Under the pieces are notes generated by a model that saw nothing but the letters and a program-made list of their open reading frames with translations, did no database searches and was not told where the DNA came from. The translations under genes and the position numbers were made by a program. Below are positions 47,950-60,790 of a DNA stretch of 64,000 nt, piece after piece (positions within the stretch are counted from its first letter, which is position 1; every line of letters starts with the position of its first letter). This DNA comes from Gnetum montanum (lineage: Eukaryota > Streptophyta > Gnetopsida > Gnetales > Gnetaceae): contig MNCI01005559.1 of the NCBI GenBank assembly GCA_015680685.1, positions 1 to 64,000 of the forward strand. The letters are read 5' to 3'.

Positions 47950-49030
47950 GCTATCGATGTATCTGGTCATAGGGGCATGAGAGGGTTAAGGTAAACTTCA
48001 CTTGTGTATATTCTTCTTAATCTTTGCAAGATTAGGAAGTAAGTAAGGCCTACTCTGCACAAGCTTATATTCACCATATCCTTCACTTATTATGTTAAAA
48101 GGAAGTTCATCCCATAATGCATACCATTGGCTATCATTGTCATAATTGGCTATCCTGGGTTGTTACTCTTCATGGCTAGGAACTTCTTCTTGAAGCTCCA
48201 CTTCAGATCCCTACTCTATGTCTACATTGTTGATAGCTAGGAAAATCACATTATCACCATGAATGATGATTTCATCTCTCTCGTAAGAAAGCTAAATGTC
48301 TTGATGGATGGAAGAGGACACAACTTGTAATTAAGCCAACCAAGATCCTCCCAGAATCGAGTTGAATCCTAGAGTCTTCTCCACCATCAAGAAATTGATG
48401 GTTGTGTGGAATTGCTCCTTAGCTACAAAATCCATGGAGATGGACTTAAGAGATACAATGGTTGTAGATTTTCTTTACTCTATTAAGCCCAAGCATTCAG
48501 CGATGGTGCATGGGATGACGTTGGTTGTAGTTCCATCATCAACATGCATCCATTGTATTTTAAATTGTTCTATGTGTATGGTTATGAATAAAGGTGTTCT
48601 AGTTACTTTACCATTTTGGAGATTGACCTTAATTTTGCTATCATGAAATACAAGGTGCATTAACTTCACCTCCTTTGGCAAGGGAGGAATCGTCACTACA
48701 TGGATGGATTCCTTGTTAGTGGTGATATCCTCACTAACAAGGATGGAAGTTAACATTTTGACTAACACCTCACGATGTGTAGAAGAAGTCATGATCAGGT
48801 CATATAAGATTAATGTTGTATTATTTTTATTGAGGGATTACCTAACTTGGTCTATTGCACTGAAGAAGTTTTTATCATTGGCCATGGGGCTTGTCACCCT
48901 GATTGCGCTTTACTTCCTCCATGCATCCCAAAATGCAAACTTTGATCCTAGGTTGTGTTTGTTGGGGCTTTTCATCATTTTTCTGATTGTGGGGTTTGGT
49001 GTCCTCTTGTGGCTTATTGGTTGGAGTTAG
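47950..49030 (-). pseudogene. TE5 protease region, decayed
   Basis: MTSSTHREVLVKMLTSI (48792 down) aligns with MTSPVHREALVRMLTSI of TE3; WMHVDDGTTTNVIP has the catalytic Asp motif; 'VVSSSIHQDI' and 'DELPFNIISEGYGEYK' follow the TE3 order to about 47980. Stops break the C-terminal part. The near colinearity with TE3 is the main evidence that the two are one family. Confidence 0.8.
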
Positions 49031-51297
49031 TTAGGTAGAGGAGTTCATGGGTATAGCTGAAATGGAAGTGGGTTTTGGTGGACCCACTTCCTTTTGTGCC
49101 TTTTTCTGCTTGTCACCCTTGTTGTTAGGATTTTTCTTATGCTTCTTCCTTTTCTAGGCTGAAGTTTTTTGGTTGTTAGCCATTGGTTGTGAAGAAGAGA
49201 TAATAGCATTAGCCATCATGAAAGGTCATTGTATAGTTATTTAGGCTATAGCTAGTTGTGCTGTGTTTGGCTGGTTGACCTTGATGACAAAAGGTTCCTT
49301 GGGAGACACTCATGATGGTACACTTATTACGAAGAAGGATCTTGAGCTGTGGGAAGCTAAAGAAGCCCTTTCATTATATAGGGGTACTTGAATCATGAAT
49401 GGTTCTCTTGCAAGTCTTTGATCATCATTAATGTTGAATGTTGAAATAACATAAGGGCTATCATTAGCATTCAATGGGTCTTTGTAGACTTTCATCAACT
49501 AGTTTTCTAGTTGAACTAGGTTGGAAGCATCTAGGACCAACTCCCTCCTATCTATCATCCTTTGTAGGTCATCCTTTACTGAAAGGTATAAGTCTATATC
49601 ATGACCAAGTAGTTGATGATAATGAAAAAATCAATCTAGTTTGAAGCATCTAGGTAATTAAGGATAATCCTTCATTTCTTGAGTGGGGTCTTTCGCTATT
49701 TCACATAATCACTCATGTTTATTTTGAGTGGCTTTAGTCATTTTTTTGTACTACATGTACCCACTTTTTAATAGTTAGTTTACTAACTCAAATTTTTTCA
49801 TAGGTAAGGTAGTGTATTTGAATCTATCCTTTATTTCAAATTTAGGTCTGGTTATTGTCAATGTAATAGCCCTAGAGGTTTATGGTTGGTTATTACATTT
49901 ATTAGTGAGGGCTATGGGTGGGTTGGCCCTTGGACCTAAGTTCATGATCTTTGTTTCTTTATCACAATTTCTACAATAACATTGTTTTATTTACTCTTTT
50001 CCTTATCTCTTTGAGTGTGTTGGTTTTTGTATGCTATATAGGCTAGATCATGACTAAACTTTGCAACATCTTATATATTTTTAGTTTGAGAAACCACGAG
50101 TAAAGGTAGTAGAGATTGGACTTGATGAAGTCATTAACCACTCCCTTAAATATGGCTAACAATTGGGCTTTATCTATAGGCTTTGGTATTTCATTCAACA
50201 ATCCATTGTACTATTGAATGAATTTCTACATAGGCACAAGGGATCCTTGCTTAATCTACATGATTTGATCTAGTGTGATGTTAAACTTTAAGTTATACTT
50301 GAAGTAGTTGATAAATTAGGCTAACAAGTCCTCCAAAGAAGATATGGATCTACTAGGTAATGCATGGTACCAATTAGGTGCTTTCCTAGTTAGTGACATA
50401 GGGAAAATATTCATGCTAGTATGAGGCCATGGCTATAAGAGTAAGCATTCAGATCAAAAGGCAATAAGATGAGCATTGGGATCACCGTCTCCATTGTATT
50501 TGATAAATTTATAAATAGAGACACTAGGAGAAAGTCTCAAGGGTGGGACTACAGGATTGATGAGATCATTCTGATAGAAGTCCATAATCTTGATAGTCTA
50601 TGATGTAGATGCTTTAAGCCTTTTCAACATCTCCTATAGGTCTCAATCATCTAAAAGGATTGATCAAGGCCCTATGCTATCCTTGTTGGTTGTGGGGTTT
50701 GTACATAAGGATGTGGTATTTGTTGTGAGGCTTGTAGCCTCACTATGGGTTGCATGAGAGAAGGAATTGGTTGCATTATGATTGTGGCTTGTGGACCAAA
50801 CAAAGAAAAGGATGTTTGTGTTGGTACCTAAGGTACAAATAGAATAAAGGAGGTGTGTGACCCCTGAGTTACTTGGGATTTCATAGTAGGTTCCGCACAA
50901 GTAGTTAATAGATTTGTGATGGTAAAAACCATCATTGATGGCTACAAAAATTAAGGCTATGTGGAAAATGATATAGATGGATTATGAATCATAGTTTCTA
51001 GCATCAATTGAGTTTGATGCATGGCTATGACTGGTGTGGGATTAGCTATGGTACGGTAAGAAGGAGTGGAAGATGGTGGCACCATTCCCATGAAGAAAAC
51101 AAATCCTTTATAGAAAGGCACAATGACCTTGGGAGATGTTTGTTGGAATAGTCCTCCCAAGACGTTTTCAGGCACAAATTCAACCCTAAATTCATCATCC
51201 TCTTCTTGTTGTTCCTTGAAGCTATGTTTTTCATCCTCTTACTCCATCTCAATTGATTAGGTTGATATATCTACATAAATATCAAATAGAGGTATTT
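49031..51297 (-). pseudogene. TE5 gag (Tat type), decayed
   Basis: FPMSLTRKAPNWYHALPSRS and SISSLEDLL at about 50400-50330, then NDFIKSNLYYL near 50130 and VYKDPLNANDSPYVIS at about 49490, all match TE3 gag blocks in order. Frames are broken throughout. The N-terminal end runs into the N gap at 51298. Confidence 0.8.
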
Positions 51298-51567
51298 NNN
51301 NNNNNNNNNNNNNNNNNNNNNNNNNNNNNNNNNNNNNNNNNNNNNNNNNNNNNNNNNNNNNNNNNNNNNNNNNNNNNNNNNNNNNNNNNNNNNNNNNNNN
51401 NNNNNNNNNNNNNNNNNNNNNNNNNNNNNNNNNNNNNNNNNNNNNNNNNNNNNNNNNNNNNNNNNNNNNNNNNNNNNNNNNNNNNNNNNNNNNNNNNNNN
51501 NNNNNNNNNNNNNNNNNNNNNNNNNNNNNNNNNNNNNNNNNNNNNNNNNNNNNNNNNNNNNNNNNNN
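51298..51567. other. Assembly gap (270 N)
   Basis: Lies where the TE5 gag start, primer site and LTR end are expected, so these could not be seen. Confidence 0.99.
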
Positions 51568-51599
51568 GGTAATGGGGGTTTACCTCCTTACCAAAAATG

Positions 51600-52580
51600 A
51601 AAAGTCAGAGATGTTAGTATTAAGAATTATCCAAGTTGGCCTTCCAACTACCTCTACATTGGGTATGGTAGGGGGGCGGGGGGAAAGAAGGAAGGTGAGA
51701 TAATGGAAATCTTTCACCTTCTAGCTCAACATTGGGAAGAGGGGGAGAAGTTGAAAAATCAAAGGGGAAAGTTGGATTTTCCACTAAAACTTACTTTTGG
51801 TAGGCTACCAATTTTCTCAACTTAGAAAAATGGGGAAATTTAACTACCATAAGTTTGGTAATTTCCAAAAGGGCTTCACCACCAACTTTAGAAGCTAGAA
51901 AAATTGGTAGCAAAAGGGAAAAAAACTGAAATAATATCAATGCTGCCTTTGGAGGAAAAATTTCACTGCAAGTACTATGAAAACCACCACCTAACCACCT
52001 GCAACTTCAATGTTGTAGTTTTGGTCACATGGGGGAAATGGGTAGCATTGATCTTTTGAAGGTTTTGGAAATTTTTCCTACAAATGATTAAAAATCATTT
52101 CAATTTGCAATTGGGAGAAATAATTCTAGTTGTAAAGTTGGTGACAAGCCTAACCCATGTTGGCGTTCCAACTGCCTCTACATGAGGTGTGGCAAGGGGG
52201 AAGGAAGGGGCGTGAGATAATGGGAATATCACACCTCCTAACCCAACGTTGATAATTGGAAAGACTAAAAAATCAAAGTGGAAAGTTGGTAGTTCCCACT
52301 AAGAATTTGGTTTGGCAGGCTACCAATTTTCTTAGCTTGGAAAAATGGGGGAAGCTAACTTCCAAAAGTTTATTAATTTCTATAAGGGTTGCATCATCCA
52401 CTTTGGAAACTAAAAAAATTGGCAACAAAAGGAAAGAAACAAAGGGAAAGGTTTCAATGCTAGCTTTGGGATTGAAAATTTCACAACAGTTGCTATCAAA
52501 ATCACCACCCAACTACCTAAAACTTCCACACTATAGTTTTGATCATAGGGGGAAAGGGAAATGTTGATCTTTCAATATCT
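51600..52580. repeat. Two-copy tandem duplication, offset about 524 bp
   Basis: 51635-52060 and 52159-52576 are colinear: GTTGGCCTTCCAACTACCTC / GTTGGCGTTCCAACTGCCTC, AGGCTACCAATTTTCT, 'GAAAATTTCAC' and 'AAAACCACCACCTAAC / AAAATCACCACCCAAC' recur at constant offset. Divergence is clear, so the duplication is old. Confidence 0.85.
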
Positions 52581-52700
52581 TGGTTGCAAAAATGAAAATT
52601 TATTGCTAGGAGACAATTTTGGCAATATGGCTAACAGATTTTAGCATAGAAATTAGGTAGAGGCCCTCCTCCTAGCAACAAGAAAAATAGTTGCAACCAA
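52580..52700. repeat. Imperfect inverted repeat (hairpin)
   Basis: Arms TTGGTTGCAA...TTGCTAGGAG (52580-52612) and CTCCTAGCAA...TTGCAACCAA (52669-52700) face each other across about 55 bp. It could be the remains of a small inverted-repeat transposon; I see no target duplication. Confidence 0.6.
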
Positions 52701-54227
52701 AAAATTCAATTGCTAGAAAAAACTGAGAAGATCTAGTGTACAACAGTTTCTTAACCTATGAATCCCAAGGGCCTCCATGAAAAAATGGGATTCATTGTAC
52801 CTTGGCCAATTTGATAAATCAACCAAGGATTGGGGGGATTTACAAAATGGTATAGTGAAATGGAATGCAAAAACTGATAATAGATCTAAATAATGCACAA
52901 AAAGTAAACAAATATATCTTGCACATAAAACCCAAAAGTTAAAACTTTATTGAGAAAAATAAAGAATAAGTTAGAGAAAAATTTACAAATGGTGTCTGAA
53001 TGGGCAATAAGGAGGGTTCACTTGGACAAGGCTATTGGGTCCATTGAAGATGATGTCGTCAACTCCAAAATCCAGATGTCCTACCACTCTTGATGCTATC
53101 AAACCTCCAGTGTTGCAATCTCATATCTGTAATGTCGGCTACTACTGAGGTATGAGAAAAGTGGAAAGTTTGGATGCTAGATTATTCCACGTTGGGATTT
53201 GGGAATCCTAGAAGTATAGTGTTGACATAAAAAATCCAAAAATCTCAACGTAAAGGTGCTTCCATGCTAGGGTTCAAGAGGATTTAAACATGGGAGATTG
53301 CAAGAACCATTGAGTACTTGAAAATGTCCCAGTGTGGAATTATTACTTAAAAGTATATGTATACTTAATCTATTCAAGTGTCAAAAAAGTGAAACCTATT
53401 GAAAATTACTGAACTACCAAAGTGTTGAACCTATAAATGGTGTTTGGGGCTACAAAATGGTTGTTATTTGGCTACAAAATGGCTATAAATTAGCTATAGA
53501 ATGGCTAAAAAATGGTTGCCAAATTTAGGTGAGGTGGATACAAAAATTTTGGGGGGTTACTATACATAGTAAGCACCTTCCCTGATGGCCATTCTATTTA
53601 CTATAAATATGAACGATGGTAGACCTTCCACATTGGACATGAATCTTCCATGATAAGCTCTCCACCATGCTTACTGAAGTGGTTGGTTAAAATTGAAGTG
53701 CATGAAGTGATGAATTTTGGCTTTTGTAACTTCCATGCTAGGGGATGTAATTTTTAATGTTGGGGATGAAGACTCCACACTAGGGAGAGACTTCCATGAT
53801 AACAAGAAAAGGTTTCCAGGTTGTGCATGTAGTCTCCATATTGAAGGGATAAAGTTTCCAAAACCCCCATCCTTCCATGCTAGGGGTAGGTGAGATTTAC
53901 CCCTACACGTATTTCTAGTGTATAAAAGTGTATACCCCGCATAAAACCCATCCAAATATCTTTCTTGGCATTCTAAAAGGCATTTTTAACCAACAACCCC
54001 TTCCCATCCCCCGTCCCCAAATATAAACACTAGGTGATCTTTTTCACTTGGCGAATGAGGCTTTGACTAGTTATGAGGTAGTTTTCAGCCCAAAAGTATG
54101 ATGTATATGAAATTTCCCTTTTTGGGTTTTAGTCTTCACATTTACAATGACGTTTGCCTTAGGTTTCATGGGGTGAAAGCTACATGATAACAATTAGCTA
54201 TAACATGCAAATTTTTGTGGTGTTTCA

Positions 54228-55214
54228 AGTTTATTAGAAATAATATAGAAAATTCCCAAATAATTTTGGCATTCATTTCAAAGTAATAGAAGGATAGACT
54301 ATGCTTCTCTGTTAAAGAGATTGAAAATTTTTATTAAAATTTTATTACGAGTGATGATAGAATAAAAGATTTTCATAATAATGATAATGCATTGTTCATT
54401 TCTTTTGATGATATAATGCAAGGAATAAAAAAATGGCATTAGGAAAACTTGTTAATCTAAATAAATTATATGAAGAAATGCTTAAATGGAAAGGACCATT
54501 GGTATGGAATGCTATGTGAAAGAAGTTAAATTTGATCATAAAAGTGGGGTTAGAAAAGGAATCATGCATTAATAAAGTAGTTATGATTTTTAAAAAATGA
54601 GATAAAACATATCTTAATAGTTATATATTGAGTGTAATCAAAAATATATTTACTAAGCTTCTAGGTACTATTTTAGAATCTATACTTGGAAGATGAGGTG
54701 ATGTAAATTAGATACTTGTAATTTCCTAGATAAAATTCAGGTGACAAAATTCTAATATAGATCATCTAGAAAGAGAGTCTAGAAAGGTAATAAAATTCTA
54801 ATATAAAATGTAGTGGAGAGGTAGTCTAGAAAGAGAGTTAGAAAATGCTTAATGAAAGACTTAAAAATGTAAAAGGTTTATATGTTGAATTATTAAAATG
54901 TAGAGGAGAGGTAGTCTAGAGAGAGACTTAGAAAATGCTTAATGAAAGACTTCAAAATGGTTTGACTAGATAATGAATAGTTAGTAAAGTTGTTATGCAT
55001 TTTAAAAAGGAAGGGAAATCATATTTAAATAATTACAAGTTGACTATGATCAATAACTTATTTATAAAATTATTATGTATCATATTGAAGAAAACTTTAG
55101 GATTTTATGTAAAAGAACATTATTTACATATTGTTTCATCAGTAGGATTTAGAAAAAAATGTTTTATGGTAGATTATTATGTTATCCTTAGATATTATAT
55201 TGAATAAGCAAAGG
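54228..55214 (+). pseudogene. LINE-like reverse transcriptase fragments, partly duplicated
   Basis: 54995-55207 encodes FKKEGKSYLNNYKLTMINNL...FIKLL...VGFRKK...VDYYVILRYYIE, which follows the non-LTR RT pattern 'KKGdk...NYRpISl...K...QaGFR...D.i..Lr..ie'. A second copy of the first part (FKK, stop, DKTYLNSYILSVIKNIF) lies at about 54575-54700. A 90-bp tandem duplication (54804-54870 and 54894-54960, TAGTCTAGA and GCTTAATGAAAGACTT) lies between them. No endonuclease or tail was seen. Alternative: another RT class; the assignment rests on this short pattern only. Confidence 0.55.
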
Positions 55215-56071
55215 TGATAAAGTCAATTTTAGTCTACAACAATATCGTAACTACGATATCGTATCTACAATGTCATTTATATGATATCATAGCACATGTT
55301 ATGTCATCATAGATACAATAGCGTGGGATGTGTGCAGCCTATAAATACAACACTTAGGCACATGGATCCACATAACTTTTCATTCCATCCTTAGGTACAC
55401 TCTTGTAGTTTGTTTTCATAACTTAGCAATAGAGAGTAAACTCTCGCAATGTGGTGTTGAGTAGTTGTATGGAATATTTATTTAAGTGAAGTGTACTTGG
55501 ATACAATTCATGTCTGAAAACAAAGATCAAGATTTCTTTTCATCATTGCAGCATCCACTTAGCTTTACTATTTTATTGAGCATATATTTTACTATTTTCC
55601 TAGTTTAATTAGTCACATTTCTAACTTCTTTACTTCTTCATTAGTAAAGCAGAATAATTCTTTGGTAATCCCAGTAGTGTTATTGCTTAGTTCACCTAGT
55701 AGCATAATGCTTGGTAATCTTAGTAATAGTTACATATGTCCAAGATGTGTATGGTAAGTTAGGACTAGATGCTCATCACTCTAGGATAGTTTATATTTAC
55801 CTTCTTATTGTTAGTTATATTAAATAATTAGTTTATTCATTACTGTTAAGATTAGCATAAGGACACAACAACATCAATCATCATATATGTCACTTTGGAC
55901 TAAACCATACATGACAAAGCTACCATCAATCCAAGAGGGAAGACAACATCCTACGATCAATGCTTAATAATTTATATGCCACAAATAGTCACATCCATGG
56001 AATTTAGCTAGATCATGCATAAACACTTATCATTAGTATGGTTGGGTATAGGGGGTACCTACTGCTCATCA
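55215..56071 (+). repeat. TE6 5' LTR
   Basis: TGATAAAGTC to CTCATCA, 857 bp; TATA box CCTATAAATA at 55338-55347. Upstream of it lie several copies of a GATATC core, including the perfect palindrome TACGATATCGTA at 55252-55263. From 55215 on it aligns with 63584-64000. Confidence 0.85.
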
Positions 56072-56072
56072 T

Positions 56073-56090
56073 TAGCACCATTGCTAGGGA
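56073..56090 (+). promoter_or_regulatory. TE6 primer-binding site (tRNA-Asp type, CpG-decayed)
   Basis: TAGCACCATTGCTAGGGA lies one base after the LTR end. Compared with TGGCGCCGTTGCCGGGGA it differs only by transitions, at or next to CpG sites, as expected after long cytosine methylation. Confidence 0.8.
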
Positions 56091-56203
56091 TGGTGCTAGA
56101 TATCTAGATTAGTTATATTATACCCTAGCATTGTAAAGGTATTAACAATCTATATTTTAGAAAATATTAATATTTTAAGCTATACACATTATCAAACAAA
56201 ACC

Positions 56204-58894
56204 ATGTCTTCTTCACATAGAACCAAGAATGCATCACATGATGAAAACTCTTGTAGGAGAAATGATAGGATTGATTCCAAGAAAAATTAGAGTGAAAAAC
56301 TTCAAGTAGGGATTTCAAATGCTCATTTAGACCCTTACTACACTCAAACACAATGTTCATCTAATGCAAAAAATCCTAGGGGAGATGGAGTAAGTCCTAG
56401 AATAAGGAGGGCCAAGGCCCAGGACCTTCTCCAAACCTAAAAGAGATACATCAAGGAACCATAGGGGGAAACATAGAAGCCATGGTGATTCTCCTGGTTT
56501 AGCATCTTCCTCTTCCTCTTCCATGTCTAATGTTGATGAAGATGAACATAGGTATATAAATAGGATCAAGATGAAGATAGAAGTATAAATAGACAATATC
56601 ATTAGTGTGAGCATGAACAAAATCATCATAATCAAACAACAAGAAAAAGAAATTATCACCACAACATGTTTGATGATGATGGTCCCTTCTTGGTTATTAG
56701 GATCATGACATAGGTAATGGAGGCAATTAGGATACCTCATGAACACCAAAGAAAAAGTCACATCAAAAGGCTTGATATGAATAACCTCCCTAAATTTGTT
56801 GGAGGCTATAACTTTGATCCACAACATCACTTAAAAGCCTTACATGATGCCTATTCCTTGTAGAACATCAAGAGTATGTGACAAAATCTTAAGCTCTTCC
56901 CTAGGATACTAGTTAACAAAGTTGAAAGTTGGTATAGATTTTTGGAATTAGATTTAATGAATCGATGGTCGATAATGCTGGAACTCTTCAATGAGAAATA
57001 TCAAACCTTTGTGAAAGTGTCCAACTGAAAAAAAAAATCCAAGGATGATGGCAAGGAAAACATGAATCCTTGGATGCGGCCTTGGATAGATACTATTCAC
57101 TACTACATAGATGTCCATGCCATGATTTCTCTCAAAAAGAGAAAATTTTCCACATAATAGATGGGCTTCATAACCAAATGTGGGAAACCCTTGGGATTTA
57201 TACCCAAGGTTAGTTATCCAAATTAAAAGCCCATAAAATATAAAGGCTAGATAGGTAGGTGGAAAAAGAAGAAAGAGCACTATGTAAATGATAGAATGTA
57301 GAGGAATATAACTGGGACCGAACTATTCAAAAGAAGAGGTTCCATATCTATGATGAGGAAAAATAGGGATCTCTTGATGAGGTGATTTCACAACAAACCT
57401 TTCCAATACAAAAGTCTATCATTGAACTTCAAGCAAGGATAGATAAGATGTGGGAGTTGATAAGTGACAAAGTTATGACCTACATGAAAACCATAGAGGT
57501 GAGGGTAATGTAAAAAGAATTGAGTGATCAAGTAAACAAGAGAAAAAAGAACAAAGAAACAAGTAGGAATGCTTATTAACAAAAAAGGAAAAAATTGCTA
57601 TAGTAGAAGAGGCTATAGGCTAACAATAGAAGAGGATGATGGATGTGACATATGCTAATATGATCATCCAAAGGGCTATTTCCTAGGCATGTTAAGTCTA
57701 CATGAGTATGGAGCTTTCTCTTTGAATCCCATGTTTGTATAAAAGCAAATACCTAGGAAATTACCTTACTCACAAATTAATTATAGATAGTCCTACCACC
57801 AACCATACTATTCTAGTGGGACTTCTTATCAACCTCAAAACTACTATCAACCATAGTGGAAAAACTCACAGTAATGTGGAATGCCATCATCAAGCCAACA
57901 CTACCCTTATTGCTAGGTGGACCCACATGGATATTATGTTCAACAACCTATTTCCTCGATTGGTTCTAATTTTTCTACCTCAAATCACTACTACCACTCT
58001 CCTGAACATCATCAACCCACAACATCTTCTGAGGAATCACCATCTCATGCCTCTTATCCTCTATCAAATTCTCACTATTCTCATACTTCCCTTCTTCATA
58101 TGTCACCACCAACAACACAAGAAGGATTGACACCACAACATCAATGGAAGAACATCAATTTTTTTGTAAACATACATGTAAAGGATAATGCTATTGGATC
58201 TCAACCATAATCTCAAAAATGTTCTTTCTTTAGGATAGTTTCNGGATCTCAACCATAATCTCAAAAATGTTCTTTCTTTAGGATAGTTTCCACACCAAGA
58301 GTAAAACTTATAGACCTATTAGCTCATCAAAACTAGCACAAGGGTAGCTGAGTGCAACACCCTTCCTCACTAAAATAATTTTTTCCAATTCTCCACAAGG
58401 GCCAACACTCATTATCACTCCAATGCAAAACATAACAAATGAACATATAACTTTGGAGAGATAGGAAATTCCATCCATCACTCATAATGATAAAGTATGC
58501 AATTATGGACTAACCATTTAGAGCGTCAACATAGTCATTTCACTAGTCCACAATAAATGTAAAAAGTGTGTGCACAAGAGAGAGCAAGGTCACTAAACTA
58601 AAAGACACCTAGTGACCAAAAACTAAGAACTTTCAATTGTTCAAAACATGCATGGAAAAATCTAACTCACTTATTAATTCCCATTCTAAGAAAGCTACCC
58701 CAACTAAGAACTTACAAATGGAAATACTAAACCATAATCATACACCAATAGAAAGAGGAACGAAGGACTTAGATGATAGAAATTCAATTACCATCTCAAT
58801 TATATGGGATGATAATAGAAAAACCAAATCACTAAGGATGGTAAGTACAAAACCTCATGTGTATGATATAGGGGAACTAGGATGCATTTTCTGA
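56204..58894 (+). pseudogene. TE6 gag, decayed
   Basis: ATG at 56204 (MSSSHRTKNASHDENS). Capsid block LFPRILVNKVESWYRFLELD and RWSIMLELFNEKYQTF at about 56895-57015 match TE2. EEDDGCDIC, a stop, YDHPKGYF near 57640 is the same zinc motif as in TE2, with TAA where TE2 has the Gln codon CAG. Beyond 58300 the reading is poor and may include protease remnants. A doubtful 47-bp duplication lies at 58196-58290. Confidence 0.75.
58196..58290. repeat. 47-bp exact duplication around a single N, probable assembly artefact
   Basis: 58196-58242 and 58244-58290 are identical with one N between them, the same pattern as at 20431. Confidence 0.8.
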
Positions 58895-60530
58895 ACACTT
58901 GCCCATGAGTTCAGTTATGGGGGAAGATGCCTTATCTTAATTTAAGAATTAATAAGTGTTTTTCAATTTTTTTTTCTTACAACTCTTTTTAATTTCTAAT
59001 TTCTTGATATACCTTTTCACATTTCTTAATACATTTTTCCATTCTTTTATACCTTTTAATTTCTTGATAATTTCTTAATTCTTTAGCATTTTTCAATTCT
59101 TTAATGATTTTTCATTCTTTTAACATGTTTTGTTCTTTTCATATTTTTCCATTCTTACTATCTTTTTCATGTTTTTCATATTTTATTTTCATTTTCTTTG
59201 TACATATTTTTTATTACTAATAAAACACACCAAGAATAAGAAAAGATGTAGTCCAATAAGGTGAAGAATTTCCTATGTTATCAAGTCATAAGGGATTGAT
59301 TAATAGTATAGTGAGACCACAACATTAATGCACCTACTCCATTAATAAGAGGTTCTTATCATCATCAATAATGATATTATTTCCATCATTAAACTAAGAA
59401 GAAACTTGTGATCATTATGCGTGGACTAACATCAAGGGGATTTGTGGATTCTCTTGGATTACTGTTGTTAGTTGTATCCTATTTCTTAGGTTGTATTATA
59501 TCCTTGTAGATCTAACAAAAATGGGAGTAAGAGTACAATAAGTGCTACCTTAACATGTCACTAGAAAGACATGTTACCCATGCCCAAAGGTAGTCCTCTA
59601 GTAAGGTTGACATAGTTAAAAAATAAAATAACTACATAGAATGAATTTCTAGGGGTCCTGCACAAAAGAAATATTATCCATGCTTAAAGGTAGTGGCTTC
59701 TCATAAAGTTAAAAAAATAACAAATATTTAATGAATAAAATCCTTCCTTGAACAAAGAGCTAAGTGATGATACTCCTTATAACAATGCTAGTTTTACAGT
59801 TGTAACTCCTAGACATGAAACAATGTAATGTCACTGGAATGTGGTTTGGACTTGGTTGGAATGTTGGACAAAAAGGCTAATGATTACCTTAACCACTAAT
59901 AAAAAAAAAGGATTTGTTATGTCTATGGAAAGACACCTCATGTCTTAATGTCTGCAATCCCTTCTAAGTCCATCTCATCTCATTGTACGAATCATTATGA
60001 CTTGTAGTGTTATGTAACATACTGTAATTTTTCTAACCTAGTGCTACTAAAATATGTGTCTTATTTAATAGGTTTGTATTACCCTCAACTCCTTGAGTGC
60101 CTACAGACACTTTTAGATGTGGTTATAAAAGGGCATTAAGGGCTAGAGCCTTATTTGAGGATGATCTACTTGGATAGCAATTGTATGTTATACCTTACAA
60201 GCGATTCCACATCATCTTGAGCCTTTCAACAATAATAAATGTTAATAAGAACTTTCCTTACCAATTTAATACATCTGTTCATACCCCAAGAGTTCACACC
60301 CATCTCTTATCCATCTAAAACACTTAATGAACTTTCATAGCCTAATGTTTCTTCAATATGCACTTTTTATGCCAAGTTCTCAAAAAAATATGCTTCATTC
60401 ATAGCCCAAGACCCTCTAGACATGTTTCATATCTTCTAGGAATTCCAACTAACTTAATTTTTTAAAGAAAAATCAATAAAAAATTTTAAATTTTCTAGTG
60501 TGATATTGCAGCACCAATATTGGATCATCT
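58895..60530 (+). other. TE6 region where pol is expected; non-coding
   Basis: No RT, RNase H or integrase motif in any frame. It starts after a G-rich stretch (TTATGGGGGAAGATG near 58916). 58955-59215 is a T-rich pyrimidine tract with irregular TTTCTTAATTCTTT-like units. A loose direct repeat (GTTACCCATGCCCAAAGG / ATTATCCATGCTTAAAGG) lies near 59570 and 59670. Confidence 0.6.
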
Positions 60531-60534
60531 CCAA

Positions 60535-60790
60535 TAGTGTATCTCTGATATCAAATCTACGATATCGCACATATAAAAAAGTATATATAGTGCGAGGAGT
60601 TAGAAAATATTTTCATTTTTCATTTTCTATGAGGAGAGAGTTTTTACCATTTTTTTCTTTCAAGTAGAGCTCTGACATCCTAACTTTTGCTACTCATAAC
60701 TTTTCCCTCGTCTCTCTAATTTTATGGATTTTCAAACCTTGTTGATCACAAATCTCTCAACTTAATCTGGGGGATGCTTAGCATGGTATT
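60535..60790 (+). promoter_or_regulatory. TE6 internal LTR-like promoter upstream of ORF3
   Basis: CTACGATATCGCAC at 60558-60570 followed by ATATAAAAAAGTATATATAG repeats the GATATC core and TATA arrangement of this element's own LTR. GAGTTTTTACCATTTTTTTC near 60640 matches the same position in TE2. A G run (TCTGGGGGATG) follows near 60768. Promoter activity is inferred. Confidence 0.45.

Larger units (their letters stand above)
33826..54227 (-). mobile_element. TE5: Tat-lineage LTR retrotransposon with an opposite-strand gene inside
   Basis: Read on the minus strand: LTR head at 54227, gag and protease (51297-47950), minisatellite, a 9.4-kb insert-like block, minisatellite, RT, RNase H, second RNase H-like block, integrase, minisatellite, polypurine tract, and the start of the 3' LTR at 34037. 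RT motifs (GLKNVVATYQRAM, YIDDI) and the extra RNase H-like domain place it in the Tat/Ogre lineage. The 3' LTR is cut to about 210 bp by the junction with TE4. Heavy nonsense decay shows it is old. The block from 38100 to 47530 splits protease from RT and may be part of the element or a later insertion. Confidence 0.75.
51568..54227 (-). repeat. TE5 5' LTR (inner edge hidden by the gap)
   Basis: The outer edge is defined by TGAAACACCACAAAAATTTG on the minus strand at 54227, as in TE3 and the 34037 end. About 210 bp match the truncated 3' LTR. The rest is assigned to the LTR only by position between that edge and gag. It contains the 524-bp duplication, a hairpin and several CCATGCTAGG motifs. 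Confidence 0.6.
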
